From Cypionkella sp. (GTDB lineage: Bacteria > Pseudomonadota > Alphaproteobacteria > Rhodobacterales > Rhodobacteraceae), in the NCBI GenBank assembly GCA_025458525.1, contig JALOSF010000004.1, positions 20,289 to 84,288 of the forward strand: 64,000 bases of DNA, in the 5' to 3' direction. The stretch's first letter is position 1. Each line of letters begins with the position of its first letter. Below the pieces are notes generated by a model. That model did not search any database and was not told the origin of the DNA. It worked only from the letters and a program-made list of their open reading frames with translations. A program made the position numbers and the translations under genes. Positions 17,564 through 26,853 of the stretch are shown piece by piece.

Positions 17564-17947
17564 TCACTTGACGAAAACGCCGTTATATTCGTTCGGCCCA
17601 AAGTCGATCAGTTCGAAGTCGGCTTTCTTGAAACGAATGTTGCGGCCGCCCTCTGATGTGCTGACCCACCAGCATTCGCGCGCGTCAGAGGTGTTGTTGC
17701 CAAACCACGCGCAATATTTGCCGTCTTCAACGACCCAGCGCCCCTTGAGCGGGCCGCTGAACAGGCCGGTGCCGCCCCGAAAGAACACCGTGGTGCCATC
17801 CGCAGCCCAGGTTTGCCGGTTGGGGTCCACGGCGCCGGGGGTATAGACCACCTCACGCCCCACCAGAAGCTGAGGGATCGAGTCCCGCACCGGGGTGCCG
17901 ACGCAGGCCGAGAGCATAAGCAAGGCGATCGCTGTGACATGTTTCAT
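17564..17947 (-). CDS. Small lipoprotein, function unknown
   Basis: A 127-aa protein with a short signal peptide ending in the lipobox LSAC (residues 12-15), so it should be lipidated and periplasm-facing. The mature part is beta-rich with Gly/Trp turns (TTVFFRGGTGLFSG, CAWFGNNTSDARECWW), including several Cys that could pair. I recognise no domain with certainty. It follows pssA in the map but is transcribed away from it after a 68-bp gap on the same strand. Confidence 0.7.
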   Translation of the reverse strand: MKHVTAIALLMLSACVGTPVRDSIPQLLVGREVVYTPGAVDPNRQTWAADGTTVFFRGGTGLFSGPLKGRWVVEDGKYCAWFGNNTSDARECWWVSTSEGGRNIRFKKADFELIDFGPNEYNGVFVK

Positions 17948-18015
17948 GTCGCGATCTTGGCAAGACACGCGGCGTTGGTCAAATGACGACTGCCGTCATG
18001 ATGCCAAGCGGACGA

Positions 18016-18771
18016 TCAGACGACGCTGCGCAGCGACCGCGCGCTTTTGCGCCACAGCATGATGATGGCGACAAGATAGACCAGATCGAGCAGCAACAAT
18101 GTCACCCAAGGATAGGTGAGCAAGGCCGCAATCAGGGCGACCGAACCCACCAGCACGAAACGGGCGTTTTCGGTATAGATCCGCACCCCCTTGAACGACG
18201 GGGTCGGCATGCGCGAGATCATCAAGCCGCCGACAAACACCATCCACAGCGCCACCCCCCAGTCGGGCAGGCGCACGGCGTTGTCAAAACCATAGCTGAG
18301 GTAGATGGGCATCAAGGCCAGCATCGCGCCAGCCGGAGAGGGCACACCGACAAAGCCCTTGGGCTTGTTCTCGCTCTCGGCGACGCGGTTGCCGACGTTG
18401 AACCGCGCAAGGCGCAGCATGCAGCACACCGCATAGATCAACACGGCGATCCAGCCCAGCGACGTGTCGTCGCGCATCCCCCAGTAATACAGCACCAAGG
18501 CAGGCGTGACGCCGAAATTCACCAGGTCACACAGGCTGTCGAGTTCGGCCCCGATCTCGCTCTCGCTCTTGAGCATCCGCGCCAGCCGCCCGTCGATCCC
18601 GTCCAGCGCCGCCGCAAGCCCGATGAAAGCCACGGCCCAGCCAAAGCTGCCTTCCACCGCCATGCGGATCGCGGTCAGCCCCGAGCAGAGCGCAAGGATC
18701 GAAATCAGGTTGGGCAGCAGATAGAGCAGCGGCATGCGCCGGCGGGTAGAGGGGGGCAGATCCTCGGTCAT
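18016..18771 (-). CDS. pssA: CDP-diacylglycerol–serine O-phosphatidyltransferase
   Basis: A 251-aa polytopic membrane enzyme forming phosphatidylserine from CDP-DAG and serine. The CDP-alcohol phosphotransferase signature DG-x2-AR-x8-G-x3-D-x3-D is present (DGIDGRLAR … GAELDSLCD, about residues 58-82), flanked by six or more hydrophobic segments. Its ATG overlaps the psd stop by four bases, so serine head-group addition and decarboxylation are co-expressed to make phosphatidylethanolamine. Confidence 0.95.
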   Translation of the reverse strand: MTEDLPPSTRRRMPLLYLLPNLISILALCSGLTAIRMAVEGSFGWAVAFIGLAAALDGIDGRLARMLKSESEIGAELDSLCDLVNFGVTPALVLYYWGMRDDTSLGWIAVLIYAVCCMLRLARFNVGNRVAESENKPKGFVGVPSPAGAMLALMPIYLSYGFDNAVRLPDWGVALWMVFVGGLMISRMPTPSFKGVRIYTENARFVLVGSVALIAALLTYPWVTLLLLDLVYLVAIIMLWRKSARSLRSVV

Positions 18772-19460
18772 TCCAGCCGACCCACGGTTTGCGGCATATC
18801 GCGCCCCAGCACGGCGATCACCGTTTCGCCCGCGACCATGCTCTGGCCGATGGCCACCTGTGGGGCAACGCCTTCGGGCAGATAGACATCGACGCGGCTG
18901 CCAAAACGGATCAGGCCAAAACGCTCACCCGTGCGCAGCCCCTGCCCTTCGCTGACCCACCACATGATCCGCCGCGCCACAAGGCCCGCGATCTGCACCA
19001 CCGCGATCTGCCGACCATCCGCCAGATCGATCCGCAGCGAGTTGCGTTCATTGTCCACCGACGCCTTGTCGAGCGAGGCATTCAGGAACTTGCCGGGGCG
19101 ATAGCTCATGGCGCCGACCGTGCCCGCGATGGGCGCGCGGTTCACATGGCAGTTGAACACGTTCATGAACACCGAGACACGCAGCAAAGGCTCTGGCCCC
19201 ATGCCCAGTTCTTCGGGCGGAACCGCGCGTTCGATCAACGAAATCACCCCATCGGCGGGCGACACAAGCAAACCTGCGCCTTGCGGGACCACACGCTTGG
19301 GGTCGCGAAAGAAATAATAGCACCAGACGGTCAGGCCGACCCCGATCCATCCCAACGGGTCCCAGATCAGGAAAAGCACAAGCGTGATCGCGGCAAAGAT
19401 CGCGACGAACTTGTAACCCTCGGGGTGCATCGGTTTCAGAAACGTGCCAAGCATCGTCAT
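18768..19460 (-). CDS. psd: Phosphatidylserine decarboxylase proenzyme
   Basis: A 230-aa short-form (PSD-A type) decarboxylase making phosphatidylethanolamine. An N-terminal membrane anchor of two hydrophobic stretches (about 18-48) precedes SPADG and [11 protein letters not shown]. Self-cleavage should occur before the serine in RFGSRVD, creating the pyruvoyl group; this replaces the LGST of the E. coli type, as usual for the short form. A second ATG six bases downstream is an alternative start. Upstream partner of pssA in one operon. Confidence 0.95.
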   Translation of the reverse strand: MTMLGTFLKPMHPEGYKFVAIFAAITLVLFLIWDPLGWIGVGLTVWCYYFFRDPKRVVPQGAGLLVSPADGVISLIERAVPPEELGMGPEPLLRVSVFMNVFNCHVNRAPIAGTVGAMSYRPGKFLNASLDKASVDNERNSLRIDLADGRQIAVVQIAGLVARRIMWWVSEGQGLRTGERFGLIRFGSRVDVYLPEGVAPQVAIGQSMVAGETVIAVLGRDMPQTVGRLE

Positions 19461-19550
19461 GGGGGCGGTCCTTTCAGTATCAGGCCGAGCAGGTATCCCG
19501 ACCGCAGGAGCGGAGCAAATGAAAACGACGCGAAAGCCCTGCTCTCATGC

Positions 19551-19576
19551 AAAAGGCGACCCGTCACCGGGCCGCC
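19551..19576 (-). terminator. Intrinsic terminator of rpoH
   Basis: On the minus strand, 23 bp after the rpoH stop, a 9-bp stem (ggcggcccg / cgggtcgcc, one G-U pair) with loop gtga is followed directly by tttt. This is a good Rho-independent terminator separating rpoH from psd. Confidence 0.7.
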
Positions 19577-19598
19577 CCTGCCTGATGTCAAAACCGTG

Positions 19599-20492
19599 TC
19601 AGCCCGGAATGACCATGCCCTTGCCCTTGGCAAGCTCTCGCATCCGGGACTGAAGTTTTTCAAAGGCACGCACTTCGATCTGGCGAATCCGCTCGCGGCT
19701 GACGTTATGCTTTTCCGACAAGGCCTCCAGCGTGACGGGTTCATCGGCCAGACGGCGCTGCATCAGGATTTCACGCTCCCGCTCGTTCAAGACCGACATC
19801 GCCTGCACCAGCAGGCGGCGGCGGATGTCCATCTCGTCATTCTCGGCATAGGCCTCGGCCTGATCGCTGTTTTCATCCTCCAGCCAGTCTTGCCATTGCG
19901 CGCCGCCATCCTCGGACCCGACCGTGGCATTGAGCGAGGCATCCGCGCCCGACATGCGGCGGTTCATGTCGATCACCTCGGCTTCTGTCACCGACAGGTC
20001 CTTGGCAATCTGGGCCACGTTTTCGGGGCGCAGATCGCCCTCCTCCAGCGCGCCAAGTTTGGCCTTGGCCTTGCGCAGGTTGAAAAACAGCTTCTTCTGC
20101 GCCGAGGTGGTGCCAAGTTTCACCAGGCTCCACGAGCGCAGGATGTATTCCTGAATGCTGGCGCGAATCCACCACATGGCATAGGTCGCAAGCCGGAACC
20201 CCCGCTCGGGGTCGAACCGCTTGACCGCCTGCATCAGGCCGACGTTGGCTTCCGAGATCACCTCGGCCTGTGGCAGGCCATAGCCGCGATATCCCATCGC
20301 GATCTTGGCCGCGAGGCGCAGGTGGCTGGTCACAAGTTTATGCGCCGCCGAGCTGTCTTCCCGATCAACCCAGGCCTTGGCCAGCATGTATTCTTCTTCC
20401 GGCTCCAGCAGCGGAAACTTGCGGATTTCCTGCATATACCGGTTCAAGCCCTGTTCCGGGCTTGGTGCGGGTAGATTTGTATAGGTGCTCAT
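19599..20492 (-). CDS. rpoH: RNA polymerase heat-shock sigma factor RpoH
   Basis: A 297-aa sigma-32-type factor. Region 2 includes NVGLMQAVKRFDPERGFRLATYAMWWIRASIQEYI, followed by the RpoH box QKKLFFNLRKAK, which distinguishes RpoH from RpoD, and region 4 LNEREREILMQRRL with the HTH SEKHNVSRERIRQIEVRA. It directs heat-shock and, in Rhodobacter relatives, oxidative-stress transcription. Two adjacent ATGs occur; the second (MSTYTNLPAPSPE) matches family starts and has a ggggg run at good spacing. Many Rhodobacterales carry two RpoH copies; which one this is cannot be settled here. Confidence 0.95.
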   Translation of the reverse strand: MSTYTNLPAPSPEQGLNRYMQEIRKFPLLEPEEEYMLAKAWVDREDSSAAHKLVTSHLRLAAKIAMGYRGYGLPQAEVISEANVGLMQAVKRFDPERGFRLATYAMWWIRASIQEYILRSWSLVKLGTTSAQKKLFFNLRKAKAKLGALEEGDLRPENVAQIAKDLSVTEAEVIDMNRRMSGADASLNATVGSEDGGAQWQDWLEDENSDQAEAYAENDEMDIRRRLLVQAMSVLNEREREILMQRRLADEPVTLEALSEKHNVSRERIRQIEVRAFEKLQSRMRELAKGKGMVIPG

Positions 20493-20580
20493 CATTTGCC
20501 CCCTTTTTTGCCCCGGTGCCATCAGCCCCCGGGGGACCCATCAACCTAAGGTTATCCAGCCGTCCGTTCAAGGGCCCGGC

Positions 20581-20609
20581 CTATCATCCTTTGCTTAACG
20601 TAACATCAA
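20581..20609 (-). promoter_or_regulatory. Candidate sigma-70 promoter of rpoH
   Basis: On the minus strand TTGATG and TGATAG are separated by exactly 17 bases, about 90 bp before the rpoH start. The match is moderate and untested; a heat-inducible promoter elsewhere in this 160-bp gap is not excluded. Confidence 0.35.
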
Positions 20610-20683
20610 GGCGGTTCTGTTCCGTTAGATAAGGTTTATGTCGGGCCTATCACGCATTTGTCACCGCTTTTGCGCCCACGCGC

Positions 20684-21742
20684 TCAGGGTCGGGGGGTGC
20701 GAAGCGCCTCCAGCAGTTCTGCCATGTCGGGCGGCAGCGGCGACGAGAACTCCAGCCACTCGCCCGTCACCGGATGGGAAAAGCCCAAGGTCGCCGCATG
20801 CAGCGCCTGCCGCGGGAAGCCGTTGCCATGCTCGGCCGCTGCTGGCGCCAGCACCTTGGGCGACAGTTTGCGCTTTCCCCCATAGGTCTGGTCGCCCAGC
20901 AGGCCGTGCCCCGCATGCGCCATATGCACCCGGATCTGATGGGTTCGCCCGGTTTCCAGCCAGCATTCCACCAGCGCGGCCTGATCGGCAAAGGCCTCGA
21001 GCACGCGCACCCGCGTCACCGCGTGGCGACCGTCGTGCCAGACCACGGCCTGTCGCTGGCGGTCGGTCTTGTGCCGGGCCAGCAGGGTGGCGATCTTGAT
21101 GATCCCGCCGGTTTCGAACGACACCCCCTTGATCCCGCGCAGCCGCGGGTCAGCGGCGCTTGGCACGGCATGCACCAAGGCCAGATAGCGGCGGTTCACG
21201 TCATGGCGTTCGAACTGCGCGGCCAGCCCGTGATGCGCCTTGTCCGACTTTGCCACCACCAAAAGCCCGGTGGTGTCCTTGTCGATGCGGTGCACGATCC
21301 CGGGCCGCCGCGCGCCGCCGATGCCCGACAGCGTATCGCCGCAATGGGCCAGAAGCGCGTTGACCAAAGTTCCCGACGGCGTGCCCGGTGCCGGATGCAC
21401 GACCATCCCCACCGGCTTGTCCACCACGATCAGATGCGCATCCTCGAACACCACGGTCAGTGGAATATCCTCGGCCAGGGTTTCCAGCGGCACCGGAGGA
21501 TCAAGCAACAGCGTGATCTGCTCGCCATCCTCGACGCGGATCTTGGGATCGGTCAGCGCGATGCCCGCGCGAAACACCGCGCCATCGGCAATCATCTTCA
21601 TCAACCGGGTGCGCGACAGCGCGGCTTCCTCTGGCACTGACCGCGCAAGCGCCTTATCAAGACGATCAGCGCAGCCTTCGGCGATCGTCACCGTCAGGGT
21701 GATGTCTTCGCCATCGTCCGCATCGGCAAAAGGGTCAGACAT
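20684..21742 (-). CDS. RluA-family 23S rRNA pseudouridine synthase (RluD-like)
   Basis: A 352-aa enzyme isomerising uridine to pseudouridine in RNA. An N-terminal S4 domain (about 30-90, LDKALARSVPEEAALSRTRLMK) precedes the catalytic domain with HRIDKDTTGLLVVAKSD, the aspartate of which is the nucleophile, and ETGRTHQIRVHMAHAGHGLLGD. Length and order fit RluD/RluC rather than the short RluA. The ATG at 21742 overlaps the ATG of the divergent DUF6476 gene. Family certain; exact modified base is not. Confidence 0.93.
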   Translation of the reverse strand: MSDPFADADDGEDITLTVTIAEGCADRLDKALARSVPEEAALSRTRLMKMIADGAVFRAGIALTDPKIRVEDGEQITLLLDPPVPLETLAEDIPLTVVFEDAHLIVVDKPVGMVVHPAPGTPSGTLVNALLAHCGDTLSGIGGARRPGIVHRIDKDTTGLLVVAKSDKAHHGLAAQFERHDVNRRYLALVHAVPSAADPRLRGIKGVSFETGGIIKIATLLARHKTDRQRQAVVWHDGRHAVTRVRVLEAFADQAALVECWLETGRTHQIRVHMAHAGHGLLGDQTYGGKRKLSPKVLAPAAAEHGNGFPRQALHAATLGFSHPVTGEWLEFSSPLPPDMAELLEALRTPRP

Positions 21743-22079
21743 GAACAACACTCCGGGCGACGAAGCACTTCCTGCTTCGATCAGACTTCTGAAATGGCTG
21801 GTGATCGTTTTGACCGCCACGATGATTGTCGGTGTCATAACGGTGGTTGGCCTGCTTGTCACCCGCATGCCGAATGCCGCAGCCCCCGTCATGACACCCG
21901 ACCGTCTGACCCTGCCCCAAGGCGCACGCGCCGCAGCCGTCACGATGGGCAACGATTTCATCGCCGTCGTCACCGAGGATGACCGTATCCTGATCTTCAA
22001 CCGGGACGGATCGTTTCGCCAAGAGGTGGAGGTGATCCCCGGCACCGATCCTTCGGCGGCCCCGAACAGCCAGCCCTGA
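21741..22079 (+). CDS. DUF6476 family single-pass membrane protein
   Basis: A 112-aa protein. One strong transmembrane helix (LVIVLTATMIVGVITVVGLLVT, about residues 20-41) is followed by a periplasmic part containing MGNDFIAVVTEDDRILIFNRDGSFRQEV, which resembles a single beta-propeller blade strand set. The family is found in Rhodobacterales beside this pseudouridine synthase; its function is unknown. The start codon shares two bases with the opposite gene's start (see findings). It converges on irr with a 3-bp gap. Confidence 0.8.
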   Translation: MNNTPGDEALPASIRLLKWLVIVLTATMIVGVITVVGLLVTRMPNAAAPVMTPDRLTLPQGARAAAVTMGNDFIAVVTEDDRILIFNRDGSFRQEVEVIPGTDPSAAPNSQP

Positions 22080-22082
22080 CGC

Positions 22083-22499
22083 TCAGACGCGCTTGAGCCG
22101 GATCACCACGTCCACGCGCGAAATCTCTGTCCCCTCGGGCGCATCGGGCAGACCCGTGATTTCCAGCTGATCCTTGGGGGCATCCGTCAATTCGGCGGTG
22201 TCTTCCCAATAGAAATGCGGGTGATCATCCATCCGGGTGTCGAAATAGCTTTTGGAGCCATCGACCACGACTTCGTTCATCAACCCGGCCGCGCAAAAGG
22301 CGCGCAAGGTGTTGTAAACCGTGGCAAGGCTGACCTTGTCACCCGACTGAACCGACAAGGCGAACAGGCTTTCGGCCGTGACGTGACGGTTCAACCCGTC
22401 CCCCACCAGCAGGGCAGCAAGCGACAGGCGTTGGCGCGTAGGCCGAAGCCCTGCACTTGCCAACCATTCCGTCCCACGCTTCAGTTCCGCAGCCCGCAT
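22083..22499 (-). CDS. irr: Fur-family iron response regulator Irr
   Basis: A 138-aa Fur-like repressor. The winged-helix segment runs from RGTEWLASAGLRPTRQRL to SLATVYNTLRAFCAAGLMNEV (about 5-80), then DDHPHFYWED carries the HxH metal/haem-associated motif of Irr. The N-terminal haem regulatory Cys-Pro motif known from Bradyrhizobium Irr is absent, as in Rhodobacter relatives. Irr controls haem and iron genes under iron limitation. The start MRAAELKRG matches the family. It sits divergently to fabA, an arrangement shared by many alphaproteobacteria. Confidence 0.92.
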   Translation of the reverse strand: MRAAELKRGTEWLASAGLRPTRQRLSLAALLVGDGLNRHVTAESLFALSVQSGDKVSLATVYNTLRAFCAAGLMNEVVVDGSKSYFDTRMDDHPHFYWEDTAELTDAPKDQLEITGLPDAPEGTEISRVDVVIRLKRV

Positions 22500-22523
22500 G
22501 CCAATTTTCCTGTGCCTTGGCCT

Positions 22524-22557
22524 ATATAAAGGGCGCATCGGTGCAAATTCAATTGAA
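22524..22557 (-). promoter_or_regulatory. irr promoter with overlapping palindrome
   Basis: On the minus strand TTGAAT and TTATAT are separated by 17 bases, ending 25 bp before the irr ATG. The perfect 10-bp palindrome ttcaattgaa (22548-22557) covers the -35 box and could be an operator, possibly for autoregulation. The promoter spacing is good; the operator idea is inference. Confidence 0.5.
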
Positions 22558-22665
22558 AACCGCCCAAACCGCGCCTAGGCGGCCCGGCGGCAGCGGCCTT
22601 GCCTAGCAATCCATGCGAATGCTAAGGCGGGATCAAGGCTATCACAAAAGGGGGAGCAGTCGGCG

Positions 22666-23175
22666 ATGGGGCAATTTCCGTCATATTTTGACAAAGAGGC
22701 ACTTCTGGCCTGCGCGCGTGGCGAGCTGTTCGGCCCCGGCAACGCCCAATTGCCCGCGCCACCCATGCTGATGATGGACCGGATCACCGAGATTTCCGAA
22801 GATGGGGGCCTGCATGGCAAGGGCCATGTCGTCGCCGAATTCGATATCACGCCGGATCTTTGGTTTTTCGAATGCCATTTTCCCGGCAACCCGATCATGC
22901 CGGGCTGCCTTGGGCTGGACGGGCTGTGGCAGCTGACCGGGTTCAATCTGGGCTGGCGCGGCTGGAAGGGGCGCGGCTACGCCCTTGGCGTGGGGGAGGT
23001 GAAACTGACCGGCATGGTGCGGCCTGATCGCAAGATGCTGACCTACAAGGTGGATTTCACCAAGGCGCTGACCACCCGCCGCCTGACGATGGGCGTGGCC
23101 GACGGGATCGTCGAAGCCGACGGCGAGGTGATCTATGTCGTCAAGGACATGAAGGTCGCGCTCAGCGAAAGCTGA
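22666..23175 (+). CDS. fabA: 3-hydroxydecanoyl-ACP dehydratase/isomerase FabA
   Basis: A 169-aa hot-dog-fold enzyme. The catalytic His lies in [23 protein letters not shown] (about residues 65-87) and the second acid in that same helix. It dehydrates 3-hydroxydecanoyl-ACP and isomerises the product, opening the unsaturated fatty acid branch together with FabB. gggggag lies nine bases before the ATG. Divergent from irr; followed by fabB after 199 bp. Confidence 0.97.
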   Translation: MGQFPSYFDKEALLACARGELFGPGNAQLPAPPMLMMDRITEISEDGGLHGKGHVVAEFDITPDLWFFECHFPGNPIMPGCLGLDGLWQLTGFNLGWRGWKGRGYALGVGEVKLTGMVRPDRKMLTYKVDFTKALTTRRLTMGVADGIVEADGEVIYVVKDMKVALSES

Positions 23176-23182
23176 GGCGGTG

Positions 23183-23230
23183 GATCGCGGCCCGGCCGCG
23201 CGGGTCAGGTTGAAACCGGCGGCCGCGATC
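23183..23230 (+). terminator. Long inverted repeat between fabA and fabB
   Basis: Arms gatcgcggcc (23183-23192) and ggccgcgatc (23221-23230) are perfect 10-bp complements 28 bp apart, beginning eight bases after the fabA stop. The loop is itself GC-rich. It may be a transcript-end or mRNA-processing stem; no clear T run follows. Confidence 0.45.
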
Positions 23231-23374
23231 TTGATCTGCTCACGCGGCGACCAAGCCCCGCGCCAGATCGGTTGCGCATCGGCCTTGTCGCCAGGGGCGC
23301 CATGGCCGATGTGACTGCTTGCCCCCTGTCCTCTGCTGGCCTAAACAGGCTTCAACAAGACCAAAGGAGCCGCC

Positions 23375-24604
23375 ATGCGTCGCGTCGTCATCACCGGCAT
23401 CGGTATCGTATCCCCCATCGGCAACACGGCTGCCGAGGTTGAAGCGTCTTTGCGTGCCGGAAAATCCGGCATCGTCTTCGCGCCCGAATACGCCGAGCGC
23501 GGGTTCCGCAGTCAGGTGCACGGCCAGCCGCAGATCGTGCTGGAGGACAATATCGACAAGCGCGACCTGCGGTTCATGGGCGATGGCGCGGCCTATAACT
23601 TCATCGCGATGCGTCAGGCGATCGAGGACTCGGGGCTGGAGCCGTCCGATATCTCGAACGAACGGACCGGCATCATCGTCGGTTCGGGCGGGCCGTCGAC
23701 CAAATCCTTTTTCAAGGCGCATAACATCGTGCGCGAAAGCGGCAGCCCGAAACGGATCGGCCCCTTTGGCGTGACCAAGGGCATGTCCTCGACCAACTCG
23801 GCCTGCCTTGCGACCCCGTTCAAGATCAAGGGTGTGAACTATTCGATCACCTCCGCCTGCTCCACCTCGGCCCACTGCATCGGCAACGGGGCAGAGCTGA
23901 TCCAGTTCGGCAAGCAGGACATCGTCTTTGCCGGCGGCGGCGAGGAACTGGACTGGACCCTGTCCTGCCTGTTCGACGCGATGGGGGCGATGTCTTCCAA
24001 ATACAACGACACGCCCGAACGCGCCTCGCGCGCCTTTGACGCCACCCGCGACGGGTTCGTGATTGCGGGCGGCGGCGGCGTGGTGGTTCTGGAAGAACTG
24101 AACCATGCCCTCGCCCGCGGCGCAAAGATCTATGCCGAGGTCACGGGCTATGGCGCGACGTCGGACGGGCACGACATGGTTGCCCCGTCGGGCGAGGGTG
24201 GCGAGCGGTCGATGCGCCAGGCGCTGTCCACCCTGCCCGAGGGTCGCAAGATCAGCTATATCAACGCCCATGGCACCAGCACGCCCGCGGGCGACGTGAC
24301 CGAGGTAAAGGCCGTGCGCCGTGTGTTTGGCGAAGGATCGGTGCCGCCGATCTCGTCCACCAAATCGCTGACCGGGCACAGCCTTGGCGCAACCGGGGTG
24401 CATGAGGCGATCTATTCGCTGTTGATGCTGAACGGCAATTTCATCACGGCTTCGGCCAACGTCACCCAACTTGACCCCGAGTTGAAGCCCGAGGAAATCG
24501 CGACAACCTACCGCGACGGCGTCGATCTCGACTCGGTTCTGTCCAACAGCTTTGGCTTTGGCGGCACCAATGCGACACTGGTGATGAGCAAGTATCGCGC
24601 ATAA
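23375..24604 (+). CDS. fabB: 3-oxoacyl-ACP synthase I FabB
   Basis: A 409-aa ketoacyl synthase elongating unsaturated intermediates with malonyl-ACP. The catalytic Cys is in [13 protein letters not shown] (about 158-170); His residues are in [11 protein letters not shown] and [12 protein letters not shown], completing the Cys-His-His triad that marks KAS I/II. aaaggag precedes the ATG. Ten bases separate it from fabI, so the two are co-transcribed. Confidence 0.97.
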   Translation: MRRVVITGIGIVSPIGNTAAEVEASLRAGKSGIVFAPEYAERGFRSQVHGQPQIVLEDNIDKRDLRFMGDGAAYNFIAMRQAIEDSGLEPSDISNERTGIIVGSGGPSTKSFFKAHNIVRESGSPKRIGPFGVTKGMSSTNSACLATPFKIKGVNYSITSACSTSAHCIGNGAELIQFGKQDIVFAGGGEELDWTLSCLFDAMGAMSSKYNDTPERASRAFDATRDGFVIAGGGGVVVLEELNHALARGAKIYAEVTGYGATSDGHDMVAPSGEGGERSMRQALSTLPEGRKISYINAHGTSTPAGDVTEVKAVRRVFGEGSVPPISSTKSLTGHSLGATGVHEAIYSLLMLNGNFITASANVTQLDPELKPEEIATTYRDGVDLDSVLSNSFGFGGTNATLVMSKYRA

Positions 24605-24614
24605 GGAGACAGCC

Positions 24615-25403
24615 ATGGCGAACTGGATGACCGGCAAGCGCGGGCTTGTCATGGGCGTCGCGAACGAACGCTCGATTGCCTGGGGCATTGCCAAGACACT
24701 GGCCGATGAAGGGGCGGAGCTTGCCTTTTCCTATCAGGGTGACGCCTTTGGCAAGCGCGTCGAACCCTTGGCCGCATCCGTCGGCTCCAGCCTCCTCGTC
24801 GATGTCGATGTGAACGATGACAACAGCCTTGACGCCTGCTTTGCCACGCTGAAAGACCGCTGGGGCAGCATGGATTTCCTCATCCATGCCATCGCCTTTT
24901 CCGACAAGACCGAACTGACGGGCCGGTTCATCAACACCAGCCGCGGGAATTTTCAGAACTCGCTGACCATTTCCTGCTTTTCCTTCATCGATGTCGCGCG
25001 CCGCGCGTCCGAGATGATGCCGGATGGCGGCAGCCTGATCACGCTGACCTTTCAGGGGTCAAACCGCGTCTCGCCCAATTACAATGTGATGGGGGTGGCC
25101 AAGGCCGCACTTGAAAGTGCCACGCGCTATCTGGCCAATGACCTTGGTCCGCAAAAGATCCGGGTGAATGCCATCTCGCCGGGGCCGATGAAAACCCTGG
25201 CCGGGGCCGCGATTGGCGGCGCGCGCGCCACCTATCGCCATACCGAGGAAAACGCCCCCCTGCGCGCCAACGCGACGCTGGAGGCGATCGGCGGCACGGC
25301 GGCCTGGCTGTGTTCAGACTTTGGCGCCTCGACCACCGGCGAGGTGATCCATGTCGATGGCGGCTATCACGTTCTGGGCTTCCCACAGCCCGCCAATATG
25401 TAA
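24615..25403 (+). CDS. fabI: Enoyl-ACP reductase FabI
   Basis: A 262-aa short-chain-dehydrogenase-type NADH enoyl reductase. The divergent nucleotide motif GVANERSIAWGIAK (about 14-27) and the catalytic pair YNVMGVAK (Tyr and Lys six residues apart) identify FabI rather than a general SDR. aaggag lies upstream. It completes each elongation cycle and is the triclosan target in this family. Ends at a bidirectional terminator. Confidence 0.96.
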   Translation: MANWMTGKRGLVMGVANERSIAWGIAKTLADEGAELAFSYQGDAFGKRVEPLAASVGSSLLVDVDVNDDNSLDACFATLKDRWGSMDFLIHAIAFSDKTELTGRFINTSRGNFQNSLTISCFSFIDVARRASEMMPDGGSLITLTFQGSNRVSPNYNVMGVAKAALESATRYLANDLGPQKIRVNAISPGPMKTLAGAAIGGARATYRHTEENAPLRANATLEAIGGTAAWLCSDFGASTTGEVIHVDGGYHVLGFPQPANM

Positions 25404-25420
25404 ACGACTGGCGCGGATGA

Positions 25421-25447
25421 AAAAATCCGGCCCTGTGGGCCGGATTT
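25421..25447. terminator. Bidirectional intrinsic terminator (fabI / glutamine-synthetase-like gene)
   Basis: An 11-bp perfect stem (aaatccggccc / gggccggattt, 25423-25433 and 25437-25447) with a 3-nt loop sits between two convergent genes. A-rich and T-rich flanks on both sides serve both directions. Confidence 0.85.
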
Positions 25448-25450
25448 CTG

Positions 25451-26845
25451 TCAGACGGTGTGCAGGTAAAGGTCGAAGTCCACCTCAGACACCGTGCGCA
25501 TGACCCGCGCATATTCCGCCGCCTTGATCGCGGTGAAGGTGCGGTGCATATCCTCGCCCAAGGCATCCTTCAGGAACGCCGATCCCTTTGCCACCTCGAT
25601 CGCCTGCCGCCAATCCAGCGGGATGGCGGGCGCGTCCTGCGCGTCTTGATAGCCGTTTCCGGTGGTTTCCGGGCCGGGGTCGATCTTGTGCCGCAAACCG
25701 TGCCGGATCCCGGCCAGAACCGTGGCCGCGACCAGATAGGGGTTTGCGTCCACCCCCGCCGGGCGGTGTTCAATGCGCCGCGCCCGCCTGTCCCCCGCCG
25801 GAATGCGCAGGGCGACCGACCGGTTGTTGACGCCCCAGGTCGGGCTGACCGGGGCATAGCTTTGGCTGGCAAAGCGGCGCCAGGAATTGGCGTGCGGCGC
25901 AAAGACCAGCATCGATTCGCCCATCGTGGCGCGCAACCCGCCCAAAGCGTGCAAAAGCGTAGAGTTCCAGCGGCCTTCCTCGGCCTCGACAAAGACGTTT
26001 GTGCCGGCCGCATCCATCAGCGAGACGTGAAAATGCATGCCAGAGCCTGCATAATCCTCGTTGGGCTTGGCCATGAAACAGGCCGTCACGCCATGCGCCC
26101 GCGCCTGAGCCCGGACGATTCGCTTCAGGCGGATCAAATCATCTGCCGCCTTCATCACATCGGTGCGGTAATGCAGCGTCAGCTCGTATTGGCCGGGGGC
26201 ATATTCCGAGATCATCGTCTCTGCCGTGATCCCCGCCTTGGCCGCCCCGGCATAGATGCCGGAAAACAGCGGCAACATGCCATGCAGGTGATCGACCGAA
26301 TAGACCTCGGTCTTGGCCGACCTGCGGCCATCCAGCACATCGCGCGCCGGCTGCATCTTGCCATCCGCGCCGCGTTCATTGGCCAGCAGGAAGAACTCCA
26401 GCTCGAAGGCGGCGGCGGGAAACAGGCCCTCGCCGGCCAGCGCATCGACCTGCCGTTGCAACGCATGGCGCGGGTCCGAAGACATCGGAGCGCCGTCAAG
26501 ATCATACATCGACATCAAGACCTCGCCGCGGGGCGGCTCTGTGCCGTGCAAGGGCACCAGAGTGCCGGGAATTGGCCAGGCCCGCAGGTCGCCATCCCCC
26601 TGATCCCAGATCAGCCCGGTTTCATGCACATCCTCGCCGCAGATGTCGAGCCCGAGGATCGAGATCGGCAAATGCCGCCCGCTGTTATAAAGCGACAAGA
26701 GTTCGTGGCGACGGATGATCTTTCCCCGGCCGATTCCATTCGAATCGTGCAAGACGATGTCAAAAGCCTCGATCTCGGGATGCTGCGCCAGAAAGGCTTC
26801 GGCTTCGGACGGGTCAGAGCCCGACGGGCTGTGGTGTGCGGACAT
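25451..26845 (-). CDS. Glutamine synthetase family protein (gamma-glutamylamine synthetase-like)
   Basis: A 464-aa GlnA-fold ligase. It has the beta-grasp N-terminus, FELEFFLL (metal site), GSGMHFHVSL and NNRSVALRIPAGDRRARRIEHRPAGVDANPYL. The N-terminal pattern and the lack of the GlnA adenylylation tyrosine region point to the PuuA/GlnA3-like group that ligates glutamate to amines such as polyamines. It starts eight bases after the aminotransferase gene stop, and the two probably act in one nitrogen-compound pathway. Substrate unknown. Confidence 0.85.
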   Translation of the reverse strand: MSAHHSPSGSDPSEAEAFLAQHPEIEAFDIVLHDSNGIGRGKIIRRHELLSLYNSGRHLPISILGLDICGEDVHETGLIWDQGDGDLRAWPIPGTLVPLHGTEPPRGEVLMSMYDLDGAPMSSDPRHALQRQVDALAGEGLFPAAAFELEFFLLANERGADGKMQPARDVLDGRRSAKTEVYSVDHLHGMLPLFSGIYAGAAKAGITAETMISEYAPGQYELTLHYRTDVMKAADDLIRLKRIVRAQARAHGVTACFMAKPNEDYAGSGMHFHVSLMDAAGTNVFVEAEEGRWNSTLLHALGGLRATMGESMLVFAPHANSWRRFASQSYAPVSPTWGVNNRSVALRIPAGDRRARRIEHRPAGVDANPYLVAATVLAGIRHGLRHKIDPGPETTGNGYQDAQDAPAIPLDWRQAIEVAKGSAFLKDALGEDMHRTFTAIKAAEYARVMRTVSEVDFDLYLHTV

Positions 26846-26853
26846 GGGGGCTC

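Noticed and set aside
23240..24694. A 484-codon minus-strand frame opposite fabB
   Set aside because: It covers the well-conserved fabB in antisense and has no recognisable motif.
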